DNA of 64,000 nucleotides from Prauserella marina (GCF_002240355.1 NZ_CP016353.1:2406501-2470500); one strand, 5' to 3'. Counted from the first letter of the stretch, positions 51,693 to 61,695 are shown. The notes: generated by a model not told the origin, from the letters alone. Program-made: numbers and translations.

Positions 51693-52934
51693 TCACGCCT
51701 GAACGTGCAGGGCTTTGCTGATCTCGTTCGCGGTCAGCTCGATCTGCCACGGCCGGGCGCCGTGCTCGGCCAGTACGGCGGCGACCCCCTCGGGGGAGCG
51801 GTCGTCGGGCGGCCGCCAGCAGGTGCGCCGCAGCAGGTCGGGAAGCAGCAGGTTCTCCACGGGTAGCCGGTGATGCTCGGCGATGCCGGTCAGCGCCGCC
51901 CGTGCCGCCGCGAGCCGGGCCGCCGCGTCGGGGTCCTTGTCGGCCCACCGGTTGGGTGGAGGCGGTCCGTCGTTGGGCACCGACGGGCTCGGTAGCTCGC
52001 TCTGCGGGAGGGTGCGCGAGGCCTGCAAGTGCCGCAGCCAGTTGCTGGTGTATCTGCGCTGCACCCTGCCACCGAACACCGGTAGTGCTTGCAGGTCGGT
52101 CGCGGTACGCGCGTCGGAGAGCACCGCGTTGACGATGGCGCTGTCCGGCAGGATCCGGCTCGGAGCCCGGTCACGCTTGCGGGCCAGCTCGTCACGGGCC
52201 TCCCACAGCGCCCTGACCGCGGCGAGTCCCCGCGCGGTGCGGATCTTGTGGATGCCCGAGGTCCGCCGCCATGGCTCGGCCCTCGGCGCGGGGGCCGGAG
52301 CGAGCCGGACGGCTTCGAACTCCTGCCGCGCCCACTCCAGCTTGCCCTGTGCCGACAGCTCTGCTTCCAGTTTCTCCCGCAGCGGGACCAGCAGCTCGAC
52401 GTCCAGCGCCGCGTAGTTGAGCCAGTCCTGCGGAAGGGGCCGCTTCGACCAGTCGGCGGCGCTGTGGCCTTTTTCGAGCTGGTAGCCGAGTAGTGCCTCG
52501 ACGAGCGTGCCCAGCGCGACGCGCTCGTATCCGGCGAGGCGTCCGGCCAGCTCGGTGTCGAAAAGCGAAGGCGGGCGCAGGTCCAGTTCGTCAAGGCACG
52601 GCAGGTCCTGGGACGCGGCGTGCAGCACCCACTCGGTCGTGCCGAGCACGTCGGCCAGAGGCGCGAGCTCGTCGCGAAGCGGAATGGGATCGACGAGGAA
52701 CGTGCCGGCGCCCTCGCGCCGGATCTGCACCAGGTATGCCTTCGGCCAGTACCGGTAGCCGGACGCGCGCTCGGTGTCCACGGCGACGGAGCCGCTTCCC
52801 TCGGCCAGCCGCCGACACGCCTCGCGTAGCGCGGCGACATCGGCGACGACCGGTGGGGTACCCCCAGCGGGTTCGGTGAGCGGTATGGGCGCAGACTCCT
52901 CCGGCACCTCGGAGCCGTGATCTGCGTTTTCCAC
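51693..52934 (-). CDS. ribonuclease D-like 3'-5' exonuclease with HRDC domain
   Basis: A 413-residue protein. The DEDD exonuclease domain (about 45-215) shows VAVDTERASGYRYWPKAYLVQI, WVLHAASQDLPCLDEL, FDTELAGRLAGY and LNYAALDVELLVPLRE; an HRDC domain follows (about 235-310) and a C-terminal extension shared by actinobacterial members. It trims RNA 3' ends. Ortholog of Rv2681. GTG 52934 has no ribosome site, but a TAGGGT box ends eight bases upstream, consistent with a leaderless message. Confidence 0.9.
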   Translation of the reverse strand: MENADHGSEVPEESAPIPLTEPAGGTPPVVADVAALREACRRLAEGSGSVAVDTERASGYRYWPKAYLVQIRREGAGTFLVDPIPLRDELAPLADVLGTTEWVLHAASQDLPCLDELDLRPPSLFDTELAGRLAGYERVALGTLVEALLGYQLEKGHSAADWSKRPLPQDWLNYAALDVELLVPLREKLEAELSAQGKLEWARQEFEAVRLAPAPAPRAEPWRRTSGIHKIRTARGLAAVRALWEARDELARKRDRAPSRILPDSAIVNAVLSDARTATDLQALPVFGGRVQRRYTSNWLRHLQASRTLPQSELPSPSVPNDGPPPPNRWADKDPDAAARLAAARAALTGIAEHHRLPVENLLLPDLLRRTCWRPPDDRSPEGVAAVLAEHGARPWQIELTANEISKALHVQA

Positions 52935-52942
52935 AGGAATGA

Positions 52943-52948
52943 ACCCTA
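52943..52948 (-). promoter_or_regulatory. -10 box of leaderless RNase D gene
   Basis: TAGGGT on the minus strand (52948-52943), eight bases before the GTG. Same arrangement as dut at 27506. Confidence 0.45.
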
Positions 52949-52999
52949 CGGGACGGGCATGCCGTGTCTGGCCCGCCCGCCCCGTAGGACCCTCTGTAA

Positions 53000-53716
53000 C
53001 TAGCGGATGACGCCGGCACGCATGGCCAGCGCCACCATTTGTGCCCGGTCACCGGTGCCGAGCTTGCGCCCGATGCGCGAGAGGTGAGACTTCACCGTCA
53101 GCGCCGAGAGGCTCAGCTCTTCACCGATCTCCTTGTTCGACTGGCCGTCGGCGACGAGTTGCAGCACCTCGACCTCGCGAGCTGACAGCTCACGCGGCGT
53201 GTTGTCGGTGCCGGCGACCCTGGTGCCGGTGGCCAGTACGGGTGCCACGCTCGGGTCGGCGTATACGCCGCCCTCCAGCACCCTGCGGACACCGTCGGTG
53301 ACGACCACCGGCGATGCCGATTTGAGGAGATAAGCCTGGGCGCCCGCCTGGAACGCCGAGCGGACCGCATAAGGGTCGTCGGACGAAGCCAGCACGACTA
53401 CCCGGGGCCAGCCGCTGCTGCGGAGCTCCGTGACCAGTTCGATGCCACTGCCGTCCGGCAGTCCGAGGTCGAGAATCGCCAGGTCGCACGGCCCTGTGGC
53501 CGCCGCCCTCGCGCGCGCCTCGGCCACCGTGGCGGCCTCGTGTACTGTGCCGGCGCCCATCTGCGCCAGTCGTGCGGCAATCGCCTCCCTCAACAGCGGG
53601 TGGTCATCGACCACCAGCACGGAAAACAACTCTTCCCGCGGATGCGGAACCATGCTCGCCGGCAACGCACCGGCTGGCGTGGAACGAACGGCCTGTGAAA
53701 AGCCGACGGCAGCCAC
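53000..53716 (-). CDS. NarL/LuxR-family orphan response regulator
   Basis: A 238-residue protein. After about 30 residues a receiver domain begins (VLVVDDHPLLREAIAARL), with the phospho-Asp in LAILDLGLPDGSG and Lys in AYLLKSAS, and a C-terminal LuxR helix-turn-helix (LSAREVEVLQLVADGQSNKEIGEELSLSALTVKSHLSRIGRKLG). GTG 53716 with GGGAGG upstream decides the start. No kinase gene is adjacent, so the partner is elsewhere or absent. Target genes unknown. Confidence 0.85.
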   Translation of the reverse strand: MAAVGFSQAVRSTPAGALPASMVPHPREELFSVLVVDDHPLLREAIAARLAQMGAGTVHEAATVAEARARAAATGPCDLAILDLGLPDGSGIELVTELRSSGWPRVVVLASSDDPYAVRSAFQAGAQAYLLKSASPVVVTDGVRRVLEGGVYADPSVAPVLATGTRVAGTDNTPRELSAREVEVLQLVADGQSNKEIGEELSLSALTVKSHLSRIGRKLGTGDRAQMVALAMRAGVIR

Positions 53717-54117
53717 GTCACTACCTCCCTGGAGTCGGTCGTGCCCCCCGACCGGCACCGGGACTTTCGGCCAATCAGCCGCGCCAGCTTTAGACCGAAA
53801 GTGGTGTCGTGGGATGCACTTTAGCCGCCCGAGTGGGTCAGTGGGGCGATCGAAGAGGTATCTATCCCGATCGGGTAGTTACCCCGTGCGGCTGGTGTAG
53901 CACGTTCGGGTCAATACACGCCCCGTGGTTAACGCATCGCGCAGCGATACCGATGTAACAGGTTTACGCACGTCAATCAGGGCGTGCAGACGCCGCGTGC
54001 AGCCGCCGGAGGGCCGCCTCAAGGGCGGTCGGATACGGCGGAAATCGGGGGAGTGAAGGCTCTCGCGGAGGATGTCAGATCGCGAAGGAAGACCCGTCGG
54101 AGGGGTTCAGTGGGTCT
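53717..54117. other. intergenic gap, no gene seen
   Basis: These 401 bp separate the response regulator start and the DUF3000 stop, both minus strand. The part 53770-53970 is less GC-rich than its surroundings and includes a 10-bp palindrome CCCGATCGGG (53866-53875), likely part of the regulator's promoter region. A 63-codon frame at 53984-54175 has no support. A convincing terminator for DUF3000 was not seen. Confidence 0.45.
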
Positions 54118-54681
54118 TCAGAGGGACTGTCGCTGTTCAAACATGGTTACTCCAACCGGGGGAAGGCCGACGTAACTCGACATGAGTTGACAGAACGCCT
54201 CCCCGTGGGGTGCGAGATCCGCGTCGTCAGGCGTCCAGGACGCCCTCAGTTCGAGATCGTCGGTGCGGGTCGGTCCGGCGATGTCGCCGAATCTCGCCGA
54301 GGACGTTTCGGTGACCGTCCCGCCGAGTGTCGACCAGGACGCCCCCGATGCCTCCAGCGCGTCGGTGAGCCACGACCAGCCGACGGCGGGGAGGAAGGGG
54401 TCGGTCGCCAGTTCCCTGTCGAGACCGGCCCGCACGTACACGACCAGCCGGAAGACCCCGTTCCAGGCTTCCTGGCCCTCGGGGTCGTACAGCAGCACCA
54501 GCCTTCCCGACGCCTTCACGTCGCCGGGCCCCACGGTTTCGCAGCCCAGTGCGTAGGCCCACGGCGCGAGCCGCTGCGGGGCCCTGATGGGTTCGAGGGT
54601 CACCTCCGGCCGGGGACGCACGGACTGAAGTGCTGCTACGGCGGCGTGGAACTCCTCTGGCGCCTGGGTCATGGCGGTCAC
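54118..54681 (-). CDS. DUF3000 protein
   Basis: About 187 residues: [43 protein letters not shown] is the DUF3000 front, then [39 protein letters not shown] and a C-terminal [35 protein letters not shown]. Rv2680 family, soluble, unknown function. GTG 54681 is chosen because TACAGT ends six bases upstream (leaderless); ATG 54672 is the alternative. Divergent from hemE. Confidence 0.87.
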   Translation of the reverse strand: MTAMTQAPEEFHAAVAALQSVRPRPEVTLEPIRAPQRLAPWAYALGCETVGPGDVKASGRLVLLYDPEGQEAWNGVFRLVVYVRAGLDRELATDPFLPAVGWSWLTDALEASGASWSTLGGTVTETSSARFGDIAGPTRTDDLELRASWTPDDADLAPHGEAFCQLMSSYVGLPPVGVTMFEQRQSL

Positions 54682-54687
54682 CGCCCG

Positions 54688-54693
54688 ACTGTA
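54688..54693 (-). promoter_or_regulatory. -10 box of leaderless DUF3000 gene
   Basis: TACAGT on the minus strand, six bases before the GTG at 54681. There is no ribosome site near either possible start, so the message likely begins at the GTG. Confidence 0.5.
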
Positions 54694-54765
54694 AGCCGCC
54701 ACCCGTACGGCACCGGCATGGACGCGCCGAGAAAAGGGCTTCGATCAGGTCGTGGCACGATAACG

Positions 54766-55914
54766 ATGATGACAATTCCCCCGACACCCGCTTCCCCGGC
54801 GCTTGACCCTTCGGCGCCGGCTGTTTCTCCCTCCGGTTCGCCCGTGCCCGGTTCGCCGGGTTCCCCGGCAGCCGCGCGCCGGGACCTCGCGGAGGCCCCG
54901 TTGCTGGTCGCCGCGCGCGGGGGCACCCCGAGCCACCTTCCGGTCTGGTTCATGCGCCAGGCGGGGCGCTCGCTGCCGGAGTACCGCTCGCTACGCGAGG
55001 GCGTGCCGATGATGCGGGCCTGCTTCGATCCGGCGCTGCTCGCCGAGATCACCATGCAGCCGGTGCGCAGGCACGGCGTCGACGCCGCGATCCTGTTCTC
55101 CGACATCGTCGTGCCACTGTTCGCCGCCGGGGTCGCGGTGGACATCGTGCCGGGCACCGGCCCTGTCGTCGCGGAGCCGATCAGGACCGCGAAGGCCGTC
55201 GCCGAGCTGCCCGGGCTGAGCGCCGGCCAGGTCGAGCCCGTCACCGACGGGATCGCGCTGCTGCTGAGGGAACTGGGCGAGACGCCGCTGATCGGTTTCG
55301 CGGGCGCGCCGTTCACGCTGGCCTCCTACCTCATTGAGGGGGGACCGAGCCGCAACCACGAGCACACCAAGGCGCTCATGCACGCCGAGCCCGAGCTGTG
55401 GCACGCGCTCGCGGACAAGCTCGCCGACGTCACCCTCGCGTTCCTGCGGGCACAGCTCGACGCGGGCGTCGACGCGGTCCAGCTCTTCGATTCCTGGGCG
55501 GGCGCGCTGTCGCGGCGCGACTACCGTGAATTCGTGTTCCCGCACTCGGCCAAGGTGCTTGCCGGTGTCGCCGGGTACGGCGTGCCCCGCATCCACTTCG
55601 GCGTCGGCACCGGGGAGCTGCTGCCCGCGATGAGAGAAGCGGGCGCGGACGTCGTCGGTGTCGACTGGAGGATTCCGCTCGACGAGGCGACCAGCAGGCT
55701 CACCGAGGCCACCGGCACGGCTCCCGTCGTGCAGGGCAACCTCGATCCGGCGCTGCTGATGGCGTCGTGGCCGGTCATCGAGGCCGAGGTACGGCGCATC
55801 GCCGATGAGGGCAAGGCGGCGAGGGGCCACATCTTCAACCTCGGGCACGGTGTGCTGCCCGAGACCGATCCCACTGTGCTGACGAGAGTCGTCGAACTCG
55901 TCCACAGTCTGTAA
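54766..55914 (+). CDS. hemE: uroporphyrinogen decarboxylase
   Basis: A 382-residue enzyme. A Pro/Ser-rich extension of about 38 residues precedes the core, which begins [31 protein letters not shown] (the RQAGR substrate motif) and includes [43 protein letters not shown] and [11 protein letters not shown]. It converts uroporphyrinogen III to coproporphyrinogen III. First gene of hemE-hemY-hemQ, ortholog of Rv2678c. Two adjacent ATGs (54766, 54769) are possible starts. Confidence 0.95.
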   Translation: MMTIPPTPASPALDPSAPAVSPSGSPVPGSPGSPAAARRDLAEAPLLVAARGGTPSHLPVWFMRQAGRSLPEYRSLREGVPMMRACFDPALLAEITMQPVRRHGVDAAILFSDIVVPLFAAGVAVDIVPGTGPVVAEPIRTAKAVAELPGLSAGQVEPVTDGIALLLRELGETPLIGFAGAPFTLASYLIEGGPSRNHEHTKALMHAEPELWHALADKLADVTLAFLRAQLDAGVDAVQLFDSWAGALSRRDYREFVFPHSAKVLAGVAGYGVPRIHFGVGTGELLPAMREAGADVVGVDWRIPLDEATSRLTEATGTAPVVQGNLDPALLMASWPVIEAEVRRIADEGKAARGHIFNLGHGVLPETDPTVLTRVVELVHSL

Positions 55915-55957
55915 GGAACCAGTACCAGCCGGGGTAGAGACCTGTGAGGATGCCGTC

Positions 55958-57364
55958 ATGCTGAGAGTCGCGGTTGTCGGTGGCGGGATCTCCGGGTTGA
56001 CCGCCGCCTACCGGTTGCGCAGGGAGCTGGGCGGGCAGGCCGTCATCACGGTGTGCGAGTCGACGGGTGAGCTCGGCGGCAAGCTGCACACGGCGGAACT
56101 CGCGGGAATGCCCTTCGACGTCGGAGCGGAGGCGTTCCTGGCGCGCAGGCCGGAAGGTGTGGTGCTCGCGGGGGATCTCGGTCTTTCCGACGAGCTGGTG
56201 CACCCGAGCGGGGCCTCCGCGACGGTGCGCGCTGGCGGGGCTACCCGGCCGCTGCCATCCGGCACGGTGATGGGGGTGCCCTCGTCGGCGGAGGCACTTA
56301 CCGGGCTGCTGTCCGAGGAGGGCGGCAGGACCGCCGCCTCGGAACCGCAACTGCCCCGGCTGGAGCTGCCGCCAGGCGACCTTTCCCTCGGCGCGCTGCT
56401 GCGCGGCCGTTTCGGCGACGAACTCGTCGACCGGCTCGTCGACCCGTTGCTTGGCGGTGTCTACGCGGGGGGAGCCGACGGGCTCGGCTTGCGGGCCACT
56501 CTTCCCGCGATCGCCGACGCCATCGACGACGGCGCTGGCTCGCTCACCGAGGCGGCGGCCAGGCAGATTCCGGAGAAGCCCTCGGCGAGGCCGGTTTTCG
56601 CGACGTTGACCGGCGGCCTGCAAACGCTCATCACGCGGCTCACCGAGGAAGCGAAACCGATGCTGCGGCTCGGCGAGCCGGTGCGCGCGCTCGCCAGGAG
56701 GCCCGAAGGCGGCTGGCGGCTGAGCTTCGGCGCGGCCACCGAATCGCACGCCCCAGCCGACTCGCGACTCGACGTCGACGCGGTCGTGCTCGCGGTGCCG
56801 GCGCCCGCCGCCGCCAAATTGCTTGCCGACGAGGTGCCTGCCGCCGCGGCCGCGTTCGCCGGTGTCGAGCTCGCCTCCATGGCCGTCGTGGCGCTCGCCC
56901 TGCCACCGGGAACCGAACTGCCGAAGAACTCGGGTGTGCTCATCGGCGCCACGGAACGTCGCGCTGACGGGCGCCCGTTCACCGCCAAGGCGTTCACCTT
57001 CTCGGCGCGCAAATGGGCGCACCACGCGCCGCCGGGAGCGCCGGTGCTCGTCAGAGGCTCCGTCGGCCGCTTCGGCGACACGGACGGCCTCAGGGCCGAC
57101 GACGAGGAACTGGCGCGGCTGGTGCGCGCCGATCTCACCGAACTGACCGGCATCACGGCTGAGCCGGTCGACGTGCTCGTGCGGCGCTGGGGAGGCGGTC
57201 TTCCGCAGTACGGGGTGGGACACGTCCGCAGGGTGGCCGACATCCGCGCCGCGCTCGCCGGGGTTCCGAGGCTCGCGGTCGCCGGTGCCGCTCTGTACGG
57301 CGTCGGCATTCCGGCCTGTATCGCCACCGCGCACGCCGCCGCCCTGCACGTGGTGGGACGATAG
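55958..57364 (+). CDS. hemY: coproporphyrinogen III oxidase (HemY/CgoX flavoprotein)
   Basis: A 468-residue FAD enzyme: [20 protein letters not shown] at the N-terminus is the dinucleotide-binding loop, ELGGKLHT follows, [25 protein letters not shown] is the family core, and [24 protein letters not shown] the C-terminal FAD contact. In actinobacteria this enzyme oxidises coproporphyrinogen III to coproporphyrin III, although annotated as protoporphyrinogen oxidase. It lies between hemE and hemQ, which supports the coproporphyrin route. Rv2677c ortholog. Confidence 0.92.
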   Translation: MLRVAVVGGGISGLTAAYRLRRELGGQAVITVCESTGELGGKLHTAELAGMPFDVGAEAFLARRPEGVVLAGDLGLSDELVHPSGASATVRAGGATRPLPSGTVMGVPSSAEALTGLLSEEGGRTAASEPQLPRLELPPGDLSLGALLRGRFGDELVDRLVDPLLGGVYAGGADGLGLRATLPAIADAIDDGAGSLTEAAARQIPEKPSARPVFATLTGGLQTLITRLTEEAKPMLRLGEPVRALARRPEGGWRLSFGAATESHAPADSRLDVDAVVLAVPAPAAAKLLADEVPAAAAAFAGVELASMAVVALALPPGTELPKNSGVLIGATERRADGRPFTAKAFTFSARKWAHHAPPGAPVLVRGSVGRFGDTDGLRADDEELARLVRADLTELTGITAEPVDVLVRRWGGGLPQYGVGHVRRVADIRAALAGVPRLAVAGAALYGVGIPACIATAHAAALHVVGR

Positions 57365-57368
57365 GGCC

Positions 57369-58061
57369 ATGGCCCGCCTGAATTACCAAGAACTCAACGA
57401 CACCATTCGCTACACCGCGTGGTCGGTGTTCAAGGTCGAACCGGGACGGCTCGGTGACGACCGGGGCGACGCGGCGAGGGAGACCACCGACTACCTCGAC
57501 GCGCTTGAGGGCAAGGGCGTCGTCGTGCGCGGAGTCTACGACGTCGCCGGTCTTCGCGCCGACGCCGACTACCTCATCTGGTGGCACGCCGAGGAAATCG
57601 AGCAGATCCAGGCCGCCTACACCGGATTCCGCCGCACCCCGCTTGGCAGGGCGTCGGCACCGGTGTGGAGCCAGGTGGCGCTGCACCGGCCTGCCGAGTT
57701 CAACAAGAGCCACATCCCCGCGTTCCTGGCAGGGGAAGAGGCCCGCAAATACATCTGCGTGTACCCGTTCGTCCGCTCCTACGAGTGGTACCTGCTGCCC
57801 GACGACGAACGCCGCAAGATGCTTGCCGACCATGGCAAGGAAGCCCGTGACTACCCGGACGTCAGGGCCAACACGGTGTCCTCGTTCGCGCTGGGCGACT
57901 ACGAGTGGATCCTCGCCTTCGAGGCCGACGAACTGCACCGCATCGTCGACCTCATGCGGCACCTGCGCGGGACGGAGGCTCGGTTGCACGTCCGCGAGGA
58001 AACCCCGTTCTACACGGGAACCAAGGTGCAGCCTGGCGAACTGGTGCTCAACCTGCCGTGA
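57369..58061 (+). CDS. hemQ: coproheme decarboxylase (chlorite-dismutase-like)
   Basis: A 230-residue Hem[25 protein letters not shown] start, [62 protein letters not shown]. That last block contains the Tyr of the catalytic region and the His (ADHG) that ligates haem iron in actinobacterial Hem[14 protein letters not shown] follows. It turns coproheme into haem b, the last step of the pathway. ATG 4 bp after hemY. Rv2676c ortholog. Confidence 0.94.
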   Translation: MARLNYQELNDTIRYTAWSVFKVEPGRLGDDRGDAARETTDYLDALEGKGVVVRGVYDVAGLRADADYLIWWHAEEIEQIQAAYTGFRRTPLGRASAPVWSQVALHRPAEFNKSHIPAFLAGEEARKYICVYPFVRSYEWYLLPDDERRKMLADHGKEARDYPDVRANTVSSFALGDYEWILAFEADELHRIVDLMRHLRGTEARLHVREETPFYTGTKVQPGELVLNLP

Positions 58062-58091
58062 CGGCGCCGGAGTGCCCGCGGGAAGGGCGGT

Positions 58092-58520
58092 TCAGCCTTC
58101 CCCGGGCACCAGGCGCAGCGCGATCGAGTTGATGCAGTAGCGCTGGTCGGTCGGGGTGGCGTAGCCCTCCCCTTCGAAGACGTGCCCGAGGTGGCTGTCG
58201 CACGTGGCGCACAACACCTCGACGCGCCTCATGCCGAGGGACGTGTCCTCGCGCAGGATTACCGCGTCGCTGTCGGAAGGGTCGTAGAACGAGGGCCAGC
58301 CGCAATGGCTGTCGAACTTCGTGTCGCTGCGGAACAGTTCGGCGCCACACGCGCGGCACTCGTAGAGCCCCGTCGTCTTGGTGTCGGTGTATTCGCCGGT
58401 GAAGGCCGGTTCGGTCGCCGCCTTGCGCAGCACCGCGAACTCGGGGGCCGACAACTCCGCGCGCCACTGCTCCTCGGACTTCTCGACCTTGGCGCGGTTG
58501 GTTCCAGTGGCAGGTTCCAT
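58092..58520 (-). CDS. msrB: peptide-methionine (R)-S-oxide reductase
   Basis: A 142-residue MsrB. Four zinc Cys in two pairs (YECRACGAELF and VLCATCDSHLGH), FDSHCGWPSF, and the catalytic Cys in QRYCINSIALRL near residue 130. The Cys in SHCGW could be the resolving residue. It repairs the R-sulfoxide of methionine after oxidation. Convergent with hemQ; next gene on the strand is 10 bp upstream. Confidence 0.95.
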   Translation of the reverse strand: MEPATGTNRAKVEKSEEQWRAELSAPEFAVLRKAATEPAFTGEYTDTKTTGLYECRACGAELFRSDTKFDSHCGWPSFYDPSDSDAVILREDTSLGMRRVEVLCATCDSHLGHVFEGEGYATPTDQRYCINSIALRLVPGEG

Positions 58521-58530
58521 GTCTTCGAGG

Positions 58531-58830
58531 TTACCCGGCCAGCCAGGCGAACAGCCCGGTGATGATGTCCCACGCGGCGAACATGACGCCGACGAGGATC
58601 AGGCACACGATCAGTACCGCGACCCACCACCGCAAGCCGCCGGCGCGATTGCTGCCGTCGGCGAAATCGGCGACCCCGCGCAGCGAGCCCTCGATGGTGA
58701 ACGTGGGATCGGACCGTTGCATCCGGTCGAGGTGCGCGGCGAACTCCTGAGCTTCGGGATCGTCGGGGTCGAGCCCGACGAGGTCGTCCTCGAAGCGCGC
58801 GTTGCGCGGGCGTGCGGTGTCCTCGGGCAT
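58531..58830 (-). CDS. small tail-anchored membrane protein, unknown
   Basis: A 99-residue protein: an acidic cytoplasmic part (DLVGLDPDDPEAQEFAAHLDRMQRSDPTFTIEGSLRGVADF) and one C-terminal membrane helix (WWVAVLIVCLILVGVMFAAWDIITGLFAWL). I do not recognise a family. It lies between msrB (10 bp) and the Ser/Thr kinase (46 bp) on the same strand, so it may be in their operon. Confidence 0.65.
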   Translation of the reverse strand: MPEDTARPRNARFEDDLVGLDPDDPEAQEFAAHLDRMQRSDPTFTIEGSLRGVADFADGSNRAGGLRWWVAVLIVCLILVGVMFAAWDIITGLFAWLAG

Positions 58831-58876
58831 GCCTCAACGGTAGGCCACCGTGACCGCTGATCGCAGCGGCCCGGGG

Positions 58877-60502
58877 TCAGTTGTCCGGCCGGGTGTCGCT
58901 GTCGATCAGCAGTGTTCCGCCCGAGTTGACCACACGGAGGATCAGCTGCTGGTTTCCGTCGCCGATGTCGACGCTGAATCGCATGTCGACCGAACCGTCG
59001 GGATTGTTCTCGCGCTTGTACGCCTCGATACCGCCGAACGACGGCGAGGGGTGCTCGGACCAGTACTCGGTGAACTCGGACTGGTCGTTGTCGTATGCGG
59101 CACGAGCAGCGGGGGTGAGCAGGCCCCATGAGCCTGCCGGGTTGCTGTAGAACGCCTGCACGACCTGACCGGCCTCGCCCCAGCCGACGGTGGTTCCCGC
59201 GGTGTTGGCCGTCGACTCCTCGGTGGAGGGCGGCGGGTTGCTGGGACTGGGCGGCGGGGTGGACGACGAGGTCGATGTGGCGCCTTGGGCGTTGGGGTTC
59301 TCGTCGTTGCCGCCCGAATTCAACGCGACGACCAGGATGACCGCGGCGATGAGCGCCGCGACGCCGACCGCGCCGAACACGAGCGGCTTGCGTCTGGCTC
59401 CGTCCCGCGACGGCTCGGGGGGAGGGGGCTGCGGTGCCTGACCGCCGCCGCTCGGAGGCGGGGGAGGCGCGGGCGACTGGTTGCGCTGCCACGGCGGAGG
59501 CGGCGCGGGAGGACTGTTGGGTCCTTGATCGGCCGCGGCGGGCTTACGGCCGGAGACCGGAAGCAGTGGAGGGGACACCAGCGTCGAGGACAGCTTCTTG
59601 GCGGTGTCTTCGCCAGCTGTGCTCGTGCTGACCGCGAGCGCGGTGAGGCGCTGCTTCGCCTCCGACATGCTCGGCCGTTCTTCCGGGTCGGTGCGCAGCA
59701 GGCTCATCAGCAACGCCGTCGCCGGCCCTGACTGGGTCGGCGGTTGCACCTTGCCGTTGGCCGCCGCGTACAGCAACGCGAGCTGGTTGGTGCTGTCGCC
59801 GTAGGGCGGGACCCCCTCGATCGCTTGGTACAGCGTGGCGCCGAGCGCGAAGACGTCGGAACTGGGCGTGGGGTCGGCGCCACGAGCCAGGTCGGGCGAG
59901 AGGTAGGCGGGCGTCCCGCCGATCAGCCCGGTCTGGGTGAGGGTCAGGTCACCGGTGGCCCGCGAGATACCGAAATCCATGATCTTGCAGGTGCCGTTGT
60001 CGTCGATCAGGATGTTGCCCGGTTTGATGTCGCGGTGCACGATTCCGGCCCTGTGCGCGGCGACGAGCGCGGCAGCGACCTGCTCTCCGATGCGGGCGAC
60101 CTCCGCGACCGGCAGTGTTCCGTGTTCGGCGAGTATCGCGGAGAGACTGCGCGAAGGCAGGTATTCCATGACAAGACATGGATCGCCTTCGTGCTCGGCG
60201 ATATCGAACACGACGATAGCGTTGGGGTGCTGGAAACGGGCCGCGTTCTTCGCCTCGCGCATCGCGCGCTGGCGGACGTTGGCTCGTTCCGCCTCGGAGA
60301 GTCCCGGCTGGGGCAGGATCTGTTTGACGGCGACGGAACGTTCCAAACGCTCATCGATCGCCCGCCAGACGATGCCCATGGCACCACTGCCGACGTGCTC
60401 TACGAGGCGATAGTGGCCTGCGATCAACTGACCGGTGTCGATGGCGCCTGCTCCTCGGCTACTTCTCGCGATCGTGAATGGACTTCGCGCGATTCGTCCC
60501 AC
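58877..60502 (-). CDS. Ser/Thr protein kinase (PknB-type Hanks kinase)
   Basis: A 541-residue protein by the GTG at 60502. The kinase domain (about 28-290) has GSGAMGIVWRA, Lys in VAVKQIL, HRDIKPGN, DFG in KIMDFGIS, and GTPAYLSPDLA. A Pro-rich linker, one membrane helix (VFGAVGVAALIAAVILVVAL near 385) and a 135-residue extracytoplasmic part without PASTA repeats follow. The outer part ends in an NTF2-like strand pattern and may sense the envelope. A strong GAGGAG lies eight bases before an ATC codon at 60442, just where homologs begin (DTGQLIAG), so the real start may be there; see findings. Confidence 0.87.
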   Translation of the reverse strand: MGRIARSPFTIARSSRGAGAIDTGQLIAGHYRLVEHVGSGAMGIVWRAIDERLERSVAVKQILPQPGLSEAERANVRQRAMREAKNAARFQHPNAIVVFDIAEHEGDPCLVMEYLPSRSLSAILAEHGTLPVAEVARIGEQVAAALVAAHRAGIVHRDIKPGNILIDDNGTCKIMDFGISRATGDLTLTQTGLIGGTPAYLSPDLARGADPTPSSDVFALGATLYQAIEGVPPYGDSTNQLALLYAAANGKVQPPTQSGPATALLMSLLRTDPEERPSMSEAKQRLTALAVSTSTAGEDTAKKLSSTLVSPPLLPVSGRKPAAADQGPNSPPAPPPPWQRNQSPAPPPPPSGGGQAPQPPPPEPSRDGARRKPLVFGAVGVAALIAAVILVVALNSGGNDENPNAQGATSTSSSTPPPSPSNPPPSTEESTANTAGTTVGWGEAGQVVQAFYSNPAGSWGLLTPAARAAYDNDQSEFTEYWSEHPSPSFGGIEAYKRENNPDGSVDMRFSVDIGDGNQQLILRVVNSGGTLLIDSDTRPDN

Positions 60503-60572
60503 CCGCGCACTCGAACGAGTGTAGCGGTACTGACTCGGTGAGCCGCGTGAACCGCCGAGAGTGTACGGGTCC

Positions 60573-61268
60573 TTACCGCGCGGCGTACTCGGCCTCCGTC
60601 GGAGGTGGTGCCGTCGCGCGAACGACGCGCCACAACCCTATCGCGCCGAGCAGAGCGAACATTACGTAGCACGCCAATAGTGCGGGTGGCGTGGTTCCCG
60701 TCAGCGCGTCGCCGAGCACCACGATGGCGACCGTTCCGGGAACGCTGCCGAGGAAAGTCCCTGCCAGATAAGGACGAAGCCGCAACGAGGAGATGCCGCA
60801 GCAATAGCTCAACGGCGCGAAGGGAACAACGGGGATCAGCCGCAACGACGCGACGGCGATCACTCCGCCACCGGAAAGCCGTTCGTTGACCACCCTTACC
60901 GGTTTCCGGTGAAGATGCCGCGTCACCACGTCCTTGCCCAGCGCGCGGGCGAGCAGGAAACCAAGCAGTCCCGACAATATCGTCGCCGTGAGCGCGACGA
61001 GAATCCCCAGTACGTGGCCGAGTAGAAGACCCGAGGCGAGATTGAATACCGTCCGGGGGATGGGCAACACCGTCGCGACCACGTACGCGCCGAGAAACGC
61101 GAACGCCCCTGGCGTGCCCGCCTCGCCGGCCATCGCGCGCAGCTCGGAAGGTGAGGGCACCGGCAGGGTGAGCGCGGCGACCACGAATGCCGCGCCAACG
61201 GCGATTCCGATGATCAACTTGGTTTTGCCGGTCACCTCTCCACGGTAGAGCACCGCCGGGGTGTCCAT
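60573..61268 (-). CDS. TVP38/TMEM64 (DedA-like) membrane protein
   Basis: A 231-residue membrane protein with five or six segments. TVLPIPRTVFNLASGLLLGHVLGILVALTATILSGLLGFLLARALGKDVV and GGVIAVASLRLIPVVPFAPLSYCCGIS are the SNARE-associated/VTT domain. Such proteins act in lipid translocation or envelope homeostasis in other bacteria. ATG 61268 with GGGGAG upstream, 13 bp after the preceding gene's stop, was preferred over GTG 61235. Confidence 0.82.
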   Translation of the reverse strand: MDTPAVLYRGEVTGKTKLIIGIAVGAAFVVAALTLPVPSPSELRAMAGEAGTPGAFAFLGAYVVATVLPIPRTVFNLASGLLLGHVLGILVALTATILSGLLGFLLARALGKDVVTRHLHRKPVRVVNERLSGGGVIAVASLRLIPVVPFAPLSYCCGISSLRLRPYLAGTFLGSVPGTVAIVVLGDALTGTTPPALLACYVMFALLGAIGLWRVVRATAPPPTEAEYAAR

Positions 61269-61281
61269 TGCGGACTCCCCG

Positions 61282-61695
61282 TCAGCCGGGTTCGCCCGGT
61301 AACGCGTATCCGGCGACGAGTTCGGCGGAGATCCGCAGCACCGTACCCGGCTCGGGTCCCGCGCCGATGCCGAGCAGCTTGGTGAACCACGCCGCCGCGA
61401 GGTCGTCGCCGACGAGCTGCGCCTTTCCCGTGACGACGACGTTCCAGTCGAGTTCGCCCGCCGTCCCGATCGAATCGGCCTCGTAGGCCACGATCTGGCC
61501 AGCGGCGCCGTCGAGCCCGTCGTCGATGCGGCTGTATACGAGGATGTTCCCGTTGTCCAGCAGGTGGTTCACCGGCCGGATGGTGGGCAGCGCGTGCCTG
61601 CTGTAGGCGAGCCTGCCGTAGGCAACACTGCTCAGCAGGCGGAGTGCCGTCCGGTCGTCGACCTGCTCCATTCGCCGTCCCGCGGCGTCGTTCAT
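61282..61695 (-). CDS. pyridoxamine 5'-phosphate oxidase-family flavin-binding protein
   Basis: A 137-residue split-barrel protein: VAYGRLAYSRHALPTIRPVNHLLDNGNILVYSR, IVAYEADSI, WNVVVTGKAQLV. This is the PPOX-class FMN/F420-binding family of small reductases or flavin carriers; the substrate is unknown. ATG 61695, with an AATACT box seven bases upstream that suggests a leaderless message. First gene of a likely operon with the TVP38 gene. Confidence 0.78.
   Translation of the reverse strand: MNDAAGRRMEQVDDRTALRLLSSVAYGRLAYSRHALPTIRPVNHLLDNGNILVYSRIDDGLDGAAGQIVAYEADSIGTAGELDWNVVVTGKAQLVGDDLAAAWFTKLLGIGAGPEPGTVLRISAELVAGYALPGEPG

Noticed and set aside
53984-54175. A 63-residue frame upstream of DUF3000's stop
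   Set aside because: Composition is Arg/Gly-rich, it runs into the DUF3000 gene on the other strand, and there is no start signal.
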